From the NCBI RefSeq assembly GCF_028280385.1, contig NZ_JANQLX010000001.1, positions 62,001 through 126,000 of the forward strand: a stretch of DNA of 64,000 nt, read 5' to 3'. The position numbers and the translations under genes were made by a program. The notes beneath the pieces were generated by a model. It saw only the letters and a program-made list of their open reading frames with translations. It ran no database searches and was not told where the DNA came from. The DNA is from Allomuricauda sp. Lineage in GTDB: Bacteria > Bacteroidota > Bacteroidia > Flavobacteriales > Flavobacteriaceae. Shown one piece after another: positions 28,898 through 36,747 of this stretch. The stretch's first letter is position 1, and each line of letters opens with the position of its first letter.

Positions 28898-29890
28898 ATG
28901 AAAACAGATATTATATTAACAGATGGTGGTTTGGAAACCGATATGATCTTTAACCATTGCATGGAGTTGGAGCATTTTGCTGCTTTTCCCTTGGTGGAAA
29001 ATGATGGTCACAAAAAAGTCTTGGAAAGGTATTACCGGGAGTATATGGAGCTGTCCAAAAGGTACGGAACAGGCTTTATTTTGGAGAGTCCTACTTGGAG
29101 GGCCAACTTGGACTGGGGAATCCAACTGGGCTATTCACGGGATGAGCTGATACTGTCCAATAAAAATGCAATTGCCTTAATGAAGGAATTACGGGAAGCC
29201 TATGTAAACTCCATTCCAGAAATATGGATCAGTGGTCAAATTGGGCCTCGAGGAGATGGATATCAAGTCGGGGAAGAGATGACAAGTTCGGAGGCGGCCA
29301 AGTATCATGAACTACAGGTCAAGGCCTTTAAGGAGGCGGGGGCGGATATGGTAACGGCCATTACCATGACCTATTCTGAAGAGGCATTTGGGATAGTAAA
29401 GGCCGCCCAACTGTATGATGTGCCTGTGGTAATTTCATTTACGGTTGAAGTGGATGGAAGGCTTCCCAGTGGTGAAAGCTTGGAAGATGCCATAACAAAA
29501 CTGGATAGGCAGAGCGACGGGTATCCGCTCTATTATATGATCAATTGTGCCCATCCCACCCATTTCGCACACTTGTTTGAAACCGATACTTTGTGGAAGA
29601 ACAGGGTTCACGGACTGCGTGCCAACGCATCATGCAAGAGTCATGAAGAATTGGATGAGGCAACGGAACTTGACACGGGAAACAAAGAGGAATTGGGACG
29701 ATGGCATACGCGCCTTCAAAAATTGCTGCCCAACCTTAAAGTGTTTGGAGGATGCTGTGGTACTGATGTATCCCACATTACGGAGATATGTAGGGAGCTA
29801 AAAAAGGGCAACAAACCGCTGTTTACTGAAACCGATATGCTACTGCCTATAAACGATACAACGATTGTTTCGTCAGTTGTAAAAGGATAG
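28898..29890 (+). CDS. Homocysteine S-methyltransferase-like protein
   Basis: A 330-residue cytoplasmic TIM-barrel enzyme of the homocysteine methyltransferase family. It has the N-terminal 'LTDGGLETDMIF' segment and the three zinc ligands Cys217 (INCAHP), Cys286 and Cys287 (GGCCGTD). Members of about this length without cobalamin domains use S-methylmethionine or similar donors, so a MmuM-like role in methionine salvage is plausible. It stands alone just before the tRNA-Arg gene and the island. No riboswitch is evident upstream. Confidence 0.85.
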   Translation: MKTDIILTDGGLETDMIFNHCMELEHFAAFPLVENDGHKKVLERYYREYMELSKRYGTGFILESPTWRANLDWGIQLGYSRDELILSNKNAIALMKELREAYVNSIPEIWISGQIGPRGDGYQVGEEMTSSEAAKYHELQVKAFKEAGADMVTAITMTYSEEAFGIVKAAQLYDVPVVISFTVEVDGRLPSGESLEDAITKLDRQSDGYPLYYMINCAHPTHFAHLFETDTLWKNRVHGLRANASCKSHEELDEATELDTGNKEELGRWHTRLQKLLPNLKVFGGCCGTDVSHITEICRELKKGNKPLFTETDMLLPINDTTIVSSVVKG

Positions 29891-29991
29891 CTTGTGCAGG
29901 TGCTGTAGTAGATATGTCATACGGGAATTGATAAAGATGAAGGCAAATGATTTATTTTGAGGTATGCGCTCATATTCTTGGGATTTATTGA

Positions 29992-30019
29992 TTGTTTTTT
30001 CATCTTTATTGTATATTTG
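29992..30019 (+). promoter_or_regulatory. Promoter of the tRNA-Arg gene
   Basis: TTG at 29992-29994, a 17-bp spacer, then TATATTTG at 30012-30019, an exact TAnnTTTG box. Transcription would begin near 30026 and give a leader of about 70 nt before the tRNA. Confidence 0.65.
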
Positions 30020-30031
30020 CACCCGCAAAAA

Positions 30032-30084
30032 GGTCGCGTAGCTTCCCGAAAAACAAACTGGGACTGGCAGCTTCGCCACGCGAC
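30032..30084 (+). other. tRNA-like leader remnant
   Basis: GGTCGCGTAGCT at 30032-30043 repeats the first 12 nt of the tRNA-Arg at 30097. GTCGCGT (30033-30039) can pair with ACGCGAC (30078-30084), like a short acceptor stem. The 53 nt in between cannot form a full cloverleaf. It may be a collapsed tRNA copy kept in the leader, or a processing hairpin. Confidence 0.35.
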
Positions 30085-30096
30085 ATGAAATAGCAA

Positions 30097-30170
30097 GGTC
30101 GCGTAGCTCAGCTGGATAGAGCATCTGCCTTCTAAGCAGACGGTCGAAGGTTCGAATCCTTCCGCGATCA
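30097..30170 (+). tRNA. tRNA-Arg (anticodon UCU)
   Basis: A complete 74-nt cloverleaf. The acceptor stem is GGTCGCG with CGCGATC plus discriminator A at 30170. The D-arm contains AGCTCAGCTGGATAGAGC, the anticodon stem TCTGC/GCAGA has loop CTTCTAA with anticodon TCT, and the T-arm has GGTTCGAATCC. CCA is not encoded. Its 3' 49 nt form the left copy of the island's direct repeat. Confidence 0.97.
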
Positions 30171-30171
30171 C
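30122..30171 (+). repeat. Left attachment-site repeat (tRNA-Arg 3' part)
   Basis: A 50-bp sequence running from the anticodon arm to one base past the discriminator of the tRNA-Arg. It is identical to 57628-57677. Flanking bases differ at both ends. Confidence 0.9.
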
Positions 30172-30181
30172 ACCCTTTAGG

Positions 30182-30204
30182 CCCCAGTGATACTGGGGTT
30201 TTTT
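30182..30204 (+). terminator. Terminator after tRNA-Arg
   Basis: A 7-bp stem (CCCCAGT/ACTGGGG) with loop GAT and six T. It lies inside the island, so the element brings its own terminator for the reconstituted tRNA. Confidence 0.85.
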
Positions 30205-30279
30205 GTTTCCTAGGTTGCCAAGAGGATTTAACTAAGGAATGGTTCGATTAATGACAATTGATTCTGATTACTCCAGTTG

Positions 30280-30792
30280 CTAATTTATAACCTCTAGGTA
30301 AACAGTTGCTTGCAAGCTTGAAACCCTGCTTCTAAGATCCCGTTGCTTTTCAAAGTTGACATGCGTAATTCTTCCAAAACTCCCTTTACTTTCCAATTCA
30401 TATAACACCTTAAGAATTGAACTGTAGCTGCCTTCCAGGGTAAAGATCTGCGTTTTCAGTTCTGTGTTATTATCCTGTACAATATGCGGGGCATTAAATA
30501 CAATTATTTTTAACCCGTTGTCCTCACTTTTTTTATTTAAAACCCTCAGTAGATTGTTTTGCATGGAGGTGTCATCCAAATGTAAACTGCTTAGTTCCAA
30601 GTCCAGACGTTGCTCCTTTATGGCGAGTTGGGAAACTTGTTGGTTGATATTCATATGTACCCCATGTTGCTTCTGGGATGCCAGAAGTTGACTTTTGAGT
30701 GCCAGAGTGTTTTTCACCGCCAGGAAATAGCATACAAGGAACATCGCAAGAATACCGCCAATCAGATATTTATTCCGTTTATTCAGCTTCAT
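30280..30792 (-). CDS. PilO/GspM-like assembly-platform protein
   Basis: A 170-residue inner-membrane protein with a short cytoplasmic start, one membrane helix (about 10-30), a coiled-coil region (31-75) and a ferredoxin-like periplasmic domain (about 78-170; 'QIFTLEGSYSSILKVLYELE'). This is the plan of PilO/GspM. It is the last gene of the left arm and overlaps the PilMN-like gene by 14 bp. In the known machines such a protein pairs with the GspL/PilN-like partner to form the inner-membrane platform. The assignment rests on layout and fold pattern more than on sequence identity. Confidence 0.65.
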   Translation of the reverse strand: MKLNKRNKYLIGGILAMFLVCYFLAVKNTLALKSQLLASQKQHGVHMNINQQVSQLAIKEQRLDLELSSLHLDDTSMQNNLLRVLNKKSEDNGLKIIVFNAPHIVQDNNTELKTQIFTLEGSYSSILKVLYELESKGSFGRITHVNFEKQRDLRSRVSSLQATVYLEVIN

Positions 30793-31969
30793 CCAAATAC
30801 ACTTTTAGGGTAAATTGGTCTTTGCCTTTGGTCAAGTACTCGTAGGAGTCAATTTCCACTCTCTCTACCCAAGGTTTATGCTCCAGACCACTTGTCCATT
30901 GGGTAAATTCCGATTTATTGTGCGCCACACCTGCAATAAGCATAACATATTCCTCAAGCTCTATTGCTTTGCCCTTTGCTATTTGCTTTGCGTGTGGTTG
31001 ATATATAAAACCGTCCAACAAAATTGTGGTTGGAATTTCATGGGCAATTCGGTCCAAATAAAATGAAGCTTTGGAATTGATGGAATTTGTGACTGCAGCG
31101 AGTTTTTCCTCTTTCAGGGTCACACGTTCACGTAAGGTGTTCAGCAAATTGGTCTGTTGCTGTTCCGTTACAGGGGCACCTATGTCCTGAAGTTCGTTTC
31201 GGTAACTGGAGTAAAATAGAAAATTAACCAAAAGGATGGTGAGAAAAATACCAAGGGATGTCCGCAATCCAATGTGAAACAATCTTCCATTTTTGAAATC
31301 GTTGAGCAGGAAGGCGTTTTTCCCATTCAAGTTTCCAAAATGTGGTTGAGCCTGAATGTGTCCCAAAATTTGGGCGAAGCTTGTAAGACTGAATGACTTC
31401 AAAGACATACCCCCGACCTGATTGATTACACCGGAGCTTTTGGCAATGGGTTCGATTGAACCATTGGCGGATAATTGGTAATTGGAACCTATTACTTCAC
31501 TTTCATTTAAATACCCCTGAATATTCTGAATCGGTGAAGTTCCCAATGCAATTTGCGCAAGTGTGATACCAGACCGAGCCAATTCTTCCATAAGAGAGCT
31601 TAAATAATCTCTTTTGCAGATAGAGACTTGACGATTTTCCAACCCATCCATGGTTTCATAGTAAAAACTATCCAAATCCAAATTTGGAAAAGCGGTCATG
31701 ATCAACTGCTCAGGATTTAATTCAGTTTTGCCATCCACCGACTTGGTCAATATTTGGGAGGTATTGACCGAAAGAAACAAAATGGTATTCCTTTGGATAT
31801 TTGGGGCCAAATCGGCAATTGAATCAAAGGTCTCCTCAAACTTTACATATAGTTCATCCTTTTTCCTCAGTATTTTGAGCAAGGCGTATCGGACCTCACC
31901 CCCAATTTCGAAGATCTCCAAACCTTGGTAGCTGTTTCCTTTGATGATATGGCTGAACCAATTTTTCAA
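30779..31969 (-). CDS. GspL / PilM-PilN-like platform protein
   Basis: A 396-residue protein with a cytoplasmic region of about 230 residues (PilM-like, with 'YQGLEIFEIGGEVRYALLKI'), one membrane helix (about 234-253, 'TSLGIFLTILLVNFLFY'), then a coiled coil and a small periplasmic domain. This is the GspL plan, equal to a PilM+PilN fusion. It starts 2 bp after the secretin gene and overlaps the PilO-like gene. In type II and type IV machines this part links the ATPase to the periplasm. Confidence 0.7.
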   Translation of the reverse strand: MKNWFSHIIKGNSYQGLEIFEIGGEVRYALLKILRKKDELYVKFEETFDSIADLAPNIQRNTILFLSVNTSQILTKSVDGKTELNPEQLIMTAFPNLDLDSFYYETMDGLENRQVSICKRDYLSSLMEELARSGITLAQIALGTSPIQNIQGYLNESEVIGSNYQLSANGSIEPIAKSSGVINQVGGMSLKSFSLTSFAQILGHIQAQPHFGNLNGKNAFLLNDFKNGRLFHIGLRTSLGIFLTILLVNFLFYSSYRNELQDIGAPVTEQQQTNLLNTLRERVTLKEEKLAAVTNSINSKASFYLDRIAHEIPTTILLDGFIYQPHAKQIAKGKAIELEEYVMLIAGVAHNKSEFTQWTSGLEHKPWVERVEIDSYEYLTKGKDQFTLKVYLDEAE

Positions 31970-31971
31970 AC

Positions 31972-34140
31972 CTAGTAGATTACGGTGGGCTTTATCAAAA
32001 TGGTTAGTTTCTGCTTGGTGTCTTCCCTTTTTCTTTTGCTAAAAAGCCATTTTACCACAGGTACACGTGCCAAAAGCGGAACCCCACTACCTGAATCATT
32101 CTTTATTTTTTCTTCCAGTCCTCCCAAAATGGCAAGATCCTGGTTTTGCATTCTTATTATGGAACTAAACTCCCTTGAGGTAAGTCCAGGAGGGGCATCA
32201 TCTTCAATACGTTCCCCGCTAAAATCCGATTGGATTACATTGATGTCCAGGGTCACCTGTCCATCACCGGACACCAAAGGTTTGATGCTGACGCCCAACT
32301 CGGCATCGATAGGGGCATAATTCCTTACTTCAGAAGTAGTAGGAACCTGAGACCCAAAAAAGTTTTGGTTTGTAATCACGTAATAGGTGGTCTCACCAAT
32401 GGAGAGATTTGCCCTATGCCCGTTCAAAGTGGACAATTTTGGTGTTGATCTAATCTTGATATTGCCATTTTCCTCCATGGCTTTGATGGTTGCAAAAAAT
32501 TCCGGGATGACCTTGCCGATATTGAACGACCCGAACCCGTCGAACCCTCCAATAACCTTGTTCACGGTTTTGGCCCCAAGCGTGAGGTCCGTATTTGGGA
32601 AAAGGGTTCCCTTGGTTTCTACCGCACTATCTCCAATTCCCCAACTGATTCCAGTTTCCACAAGCGATGTTTTTCTTACCTCGATGATCATTACTTCAAT
32701 AAGTACTACAGGGACAGGCTTGTCTATTTCCGATATGAATTTTTTAAACCGCTCGATGTTCGCTGAGGGCCCGCTTACGAAAAAACTGTTAAGTTCAAAA
32801 TCCACTTTAATATCAAGTTCCGACTTGATCTCATCGGGAAGAATGTTCACTAAAGCTTCGGTACCGTTTTGATAACTGCCGAAATTGGAGCCCCTTGTAT
32901 TTACGGCCCTTTGATTGTTTCTATCAGTGAGTTGGTTGTTCGACCCAAAAGAGTTCTGATTGTTGGAAAAGTAATTTACATTGCCGGTGTTGGTTCTTCC
33001 TGCTGTTCTGTTGCCACCGGAGTAGTTGATGGGATCACTCATCAATTCCACCGACCGGTGCATCATTTGGATTATTTCTACTTTACGGAGACTTAATTGA
33101 TCGGCTGTGCCAAAGAAATAAATGTTGTTTTCCTTTTTAAAGGTGAAATGCACTGCCGAAGCACTTTGGGCTGCAAATGATCCAGTACTGTTGGAACTGG
33201 TTCGGCCCCGCGGGTTATTCTGTGGAACCGCCACTGGTTGACTCTTATATTGACTTTCAAAAATATGTGCCAATAAATCGTCAAAATAGATGCTCTTGGC
33301 ATTAAAGGTCACATTTCCAGCCTTCTCCAATGGAGTAGCGGTATAGATGTCAAGATGTAGGTCGTGACCAAGAGATTCAACAATACTGGCAATGGAGGTG
33401 TTTTTGAAATCCACATCAAGTATTTTGTTGATGGTGTCCAACACTTGGTAGTACCGCCCATTATGCAAAGAATTGCTGGCACCTTGAGCACTGTTTTTCC
33501 CTTCCAGGGAACCGAAAAGATAAAATCCATCCCTGGACTTGGAATGGGACAGTCCATTTAGCTCAGCAATTTTCTCCATTGCCGTATCAAAGGGAACATT
33601 TTTGAGATAAATGTTCAAGGGTTTGCTTTTAAGACTATTGGCATAGAGCAGATTTTCTCCTGAGACCTTCATGGTCTTTCTAAAGACCTGATCTAATGGG
33701 ATATCATTGATATCCAGGGAGATTCTATTGATGGACGGATCCCAACGTACCAAAAAAGCTTTCTCAACTTCTTTGACGGTTGGAATGTACTTTTTTATGG
33801 AAAGAATACTTCCCGTGAAATCTATGGTCAGCCCATACTCTTTGCAAAGAAAAAGAAGGAGGTCGGACACGGTAACGTTGGAAAAATTATTGACAATCTT
33901 GATATTGGAAATATCATTGGCCACACTTAAATTGAGTTGATGGACCTTGGATACCGCAATTAAAAAATTGGGAAGGGTAACGTTATTTACATTGACCTCC
34001 AATTTTAAGGTTTCATTGAACGAAGGATTTTCCAAGGCCAGAAGTTCCAGATTATTTTGGATGTTCTGAAAACGGTCCATTTGTTGGGTAAAACCAAAGA
34101 AACCGACCAATAGGAATATGAGGATAACGCTTCTTTTCAT
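31972..34140 (-). CDS. Secretin (GspD/PilQ-like outer-membrane channel)
   Basis: A 722-residue exported secretin with a signal peptide to about residue 18. It has an STN/N0-like domain (about 45-120), further N-domain repeats (about 140-220 and 235-310), a low-complexity Asn/Gly/Ser-rich linker (about 370-425) and a last N-domain (430-485). The secretin core includes 'VVLIEVMIIEVRKTSLVETG', 'STPKLSTLNGHRANL' and the closing 'VPLLARVPVVKWLFSKR'. It would form the outer-membrane gate. It is the only secretin in the window and lies between the ATPase and platform genes. No pilotin is obvious, though lipoproteins of the right arm are candidates. Confidence 0.9.
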   Translation of the reverse strand: MKRSVILIFLLVGFFGFTQQMDRFQNIQNNLELLALENPSFNETLKLEVNVNNVTLPNFLIAVSKVHQLNLSVANDISNIKIVNNFSNVTVSDLLLFLCKEYGLTIDFTGSILSIKKYIPTVKEVEKAFLVRWDPSINRISLDINDIPLDQVFRKTMKVSGENLLYANSLKSKPLNIYLKNVPFDTAMEKIAELNGLSHSKSRDGFYLFGSLEGKNSAQGASNSLHNGRYYQVLDTINKILDVDFKNTSIASIVESLGHDLHLDIYTATPLEKAGNVTFNAKSIYFDDLLAHIFESQYKSQPVAVPQNNPRGRTSSNSTGSFAAQSASAVHFTFKKENNIYFFGTADQLSLRKVEIIQMMHRSVELMSDPINYSGGNRTAGRTNTGNVNYFSNNQNSFGSNNQLTDRNNQRAVNTRGSNFGSYQNGTEALVNILPDEIKSELDIKVDFELNSFFVSGPSANIERFKKFISEIDKPVPVVLIEVMIIEVRKTSLVETGISWGIGDSAVETKGTLFPNTDLTLGAKTVNKVIGGFDGFGSFNIGKVIPEFFATIKAMEENGNIKIRSTPKLSTLNGHRANLSIGETTYYVITNQNFFGSQVPTTSEVRNYAPIDAELGVSIKPLVSGDGQVTLDINVIQSDFSGERIEDDAPPGLTSREFSSIIRMQNQDLAILGGLEEKIKNDSGSGVPLLARVPVVKWLFSKRKREDTKQKLTILIKPTVIY

Positions 34141-34143
34141 AGC

Positions 34144-35553
34144 TCAACTGCTTAATAACGAATACACTTCTTCTACTGATGTTAGGCCTTGTCTCACCAT
34201 TTCCAGGGCATTGTTTTTTAATGAGGAAATGTTGTTGGTTTTCAGATAGTGTCCTATGTCCAAATCGTTATTTTTAATGGATGCTGCAAGGTCATCGGTA
34301 ATCGGGAGAATTTCGTAAATAGCCTTTCTACCATCATAACCTGTATGATGGCATTGGTTGCAACCTACCGGGACATAATGGGATTGCAAATCATTCGGAA
34401 CTTTGAAGTTGGATGGGAAGACCCCTGGTTTGACGTCCTCAATTTTTTTACAGCAGTCACAGAGTTTTCTAACGAGTCGTTGTGCCACGCTCATGTTCAA
34501 AGTACTTGCTATCAAGAATGCCGGGACTCCCATATCAATCAGCCTTGAAATAGTGGCCCATGCCGAGTTTGTATGTATGGTGGATAGCACCAAGTGCCCT
34601 GTGAGGGCAGCTCTAATGGCCATGTTTGCCGTTTTGACGTCCCGTATTTCCCCCACCATGATGATATCTGGGTCTTGTCTGAGAAAAGTTCTTAGTGAAC
34701 TGGCGAAATCAAGACCAATGTTCTCCTTCAACTGAACTTGATTGATGCCCTCCAAGGTGTATTCAATGGGATCCTCAATGGTCAGCACATTATTTTCCCG
34801 AGTGTTCAAAAGTTTTAATGTAGCGTAAAGGGTTGTGGTCTTACCAGAACCAGTGGGCCCTGAAATAAGGACAATACCATTTGGGTTTTTGATTCCTTCC
34901 CTATAGGTCAAAAGCTCTTTGGATGACATCCCCAAATCCTCCAGCTTTACTGAATCGTTATCCTTGCTCAAAATTCTCAACACCAATTTTTCCCCATGGA
35001 GGGTGGGCAGGGAAGACACCCTGATGTCAAACTTATCAGTAGTGGTCTTTACGGTAATACGTCCATCCTGCGGCAATCTCTTTTCGGCAATATCCAAATG
35101 AGCTTTGATCTTGACCTTGTTTACCATGGTAGGATAGTCCTCAATGGGAATGCTGTATTGTTCCATCAGCTTACCGTCCAATCGAAACCTCACGCGACAT
35201 TTTTTTTCATAAGGCTCAAAATGAATGTCACTACTACCGATTGACTTGGCCTCAAGAAGTATTTTTTCAAGGAAGTCGGCGGTGTAACTCAAATGGGCAG
35301 TGTCCTTGGACTTGGTTCTTCGGTAATTTGCCGTCAGGTATTGCTCTAGTTCCGTACTATCACATTGTTCCAGCTGAATCTTGGAACTCAAAACGATATT
35401 CAGTTCAGCAAGCAAGTTCTCGAGTGTCTTACTATCGGTTTTTAACTTCAGCCCATTGTCATCCCTGGAAATGGGAACAATCCTATAATGGAAGGCCTGT
35501 TCAGAGGTTATGCTCTGTTGCAATTTTGGGGGTATTTGAAAAGAGTTGTCCAT
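34144..35553 (-). CDS. GspE/PilB-like assembly ATPase
   Basis: A 469-residue hexameric traffic ATPase. N-terminal domain about 1-80, N2E about 85-215 with 'GSSDIHFEPY', Walker A GPTGSGKTT (232-240), Asp box around 'LTIEDPIEY' (257-265), Walker B 'DPDIIMVGEIRD' (294-305), a His box with 'TGHLVLSTIHTNSA', and a zinc-binding module formed by CDCC and CNQC. It powers assembly of the pseudopilus. No PilT-like retraction ATPase is present, which favours a type II-like over a retractile pilus machine. It directly abuts the peptidase gene. Confidence 0.93.
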   Translation of the reverse strand: MDNSFQIPPKLQQSITSEQAFHYRIVPISRDDNGLKLKTDSKTLENLLAELNIVLSSKIQLEQCDSTELEQYLTANYRRTKSKDTAHLSYTADFLEKILLEAKSIGSSDIHFEPYEKKCRVRFRLDGKLMEQYSIPIEDYPTMVNKVKIKAHLDIAEKRLPQDGRITVKTTTDKFDIRVSSLPTLHGEKLVLRILSKDNDSVKLEDLGMSSKELLTYREGIKNPNGIVLISGPTGSGKTTTLYATLKLLNTRENNVLTIEDPIEYTLEGINQVQLKENIGLDFASSLRTFLRQDPDIIMVGEIRDVKTANMAIRAALTGHLVLSTIHTNSAWATISRLIDMGVPAFLIASTLNMSVAQRLVRKLCDCCKKIEDVKPGVFPSNFKVPNDLQSHYVPVGCNQCHHTGYDGRKAIYEILPITDDLAASIKNNDLDIGHYLKTNNISSLKNNALEMVRQGLTSVEEVYSLLSS

Positions 35554-36036
35554 TTAGAGGATATAGAGTGAAGGTGATGCAGGTGAAAAACTAACTAACA
35601 AAATGCCAGATAGATAAAGAGCCATTAAACCCGCCAAGGGTACGGACTCAGTCTTTCTGAACATCTGTAAAACCAAAAAAGTCAAGTGGGAGAAAATAAT
35701 AGCGGAAACGAATAGGAGAATGAACGTTACCGTTGGGAAACCGAGCGCGAAGACATAAAAGAAGAGCAGGTCTCCCAGTCCAAAACTAACATTAAGAAAT
35801 TCTTTTTTGAACAGGTATTTTGTGATGGACCAAAGAATCAATAGTATGCCGGAGACCAGAAAAATATTGGTTAGCACGGATACAAGAAAGGATTCCATCT
35901 CCATTTGAAGCAGCAGGTGGACACTTAGGAGAATTGCAAGTATGGGAAATAGCACTATGCTCACCGCCCTTAGCTTAAAATCCTGATAGGCTACAATTGC
36001 TAATCCTGATATGGCCAATATTTTTAGAATTCCCAT
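35554..36036 (-). CDS. Minimal prepilin peptidase (A24 family)
   Basis: A 160-residue polytopic membrane aspartyl protease. The two catalytic aspartates are visible in 'AYQDFKLRAVS' (Asp19) and 'FGLGDLLFF' (the GxGD motif). It lacks the N-terminal cysteine-containing methyltransferase part of PilD/GspO, so it is the short A24 form. It should process the pseudopilins encoded next to it and in the right arm, all three of which have Ala rather than Gly before the cleavage site. Confidence 0.85.
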   Translation of the reverse strand: MGILKILAISGLAIVAYQDFKLRAVSIVLFPILAILLSVHLLLQMEMESFLVSVLTNIFLVSGILLILWSITKYLFKKEFLNVSFGLGDLLFFYVFALGFPTVTFILLFVSAIIFSHLTFLVLQMFRKTESVPLAGLMALYLSGILLVSFSPASPSLYIL

Positions 36037-36456
36037 TTAGTCCTTGATGATTTGTCTTGGGTTTCCGTTTTGATCAATTTCCCAAACATTCATAACACCG
36101 TCTCCATCAAAGTCGGTCACCGCAATTGCTTGTGCCTTGAATGTAACATTGGAAGCTTCCAATATTGAATATCTATAGTTTGCCGTCCCATTTTCCTCAA
36201 CAGTAATTGGGGCTTCAAAATCCAGTTCATTCACATCCATGGTATACTTGCTGTTGAGGTATCTATAGGTGGCTTGGGAGTTGTATAGGGCTTTGAGCTG
36301 TGTTTGGGCCTCAACACTTTTCGCCTTTGAAATCAAGGGCATTAAATTGGGTAGGGCCAGTAACAGCAATATGCCGATTATGGCCAATACGATGAGTATT
36401 TCCTGAAGGTTGAATGCAGGAACTTTTCTTTGGGGTATCCTTTTAAAAGAGAGCAT
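36037..36456 (-). CDS. Major pseudopilin, GspG-like, with EF-hand loop
   Basis: A 139-residue class III prepilin. The leader ends in Pro-Ala and the mature protein starts FNLQEILIVLAIIGILLLLA with Glu5 present. After the long N-terminal helix, the C-terminal part contains DFDGDGVMNVWE, which has the exact ligand spacing of an EF-hand/dockerin calcium loop (1, 3, 5, 9, 12). GspG proteins are known to bind calcium, but usually through a different loop. It is the first gene of the left arm and abuts the peptidase gene, so it would be the most highly expressed. Confidence 0.88.
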   Translation of the reverse strand: MLSFKRIPQRKVPAFNLQEILIVLAIIGILLLLALPNLMPLISKAKSVEAQTQLKALYNSQATYRYLNSKYTMDVNELDFEAPITVEENGTANYRYSILEASNVTFKAQAIAVTDFDGDGVMNVWEIDQNGNPRQIIKD

Positions 36457-36747
36457 AGGCCATCTTGATTTGGTGATACCATTAACTCAAAAAGAAATCT
36501 ATTATTATAATTTCCCATAAAAAAAGTAGGTAAATTCAATATAGTATGTAGTTCATCGAAAAAAGAAAAATAATACAATAAAAGAAAGAATAAATCGATT
36601 TATAGGCACGATAATAATTCTCCCAAATAAAGTATTATCATATTAAATTGACCTACTTGGTATGTGCAACTTATCATTTTTGGAGGATATTGTCTTTTGC
36701 TCCTACACACAATTTCAAACACACTTTAATCTAAATTTTATTTGATC
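36457..36747. promoter_or_regulatory. Divergent intergenic region between left arm and FN3/Rhs operon
   Basis: This 290-bp AT-rich region must hold the promoters of both the left-arm operon (leftward) and the cargo operon (rightward). It contains a 7-bp inverted repeat, GATAATA (36610-36616) and TATTATC (36633-36639), and a sigma-70-like pair, TTGACC (36648-36653) and TATCAT (36672-36677), with an 18-bp spacer. I find no TAnnTTTG box. The region would allow joint control of machine and cargo; the exact sites are uncertain. Confidence 0.35.
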
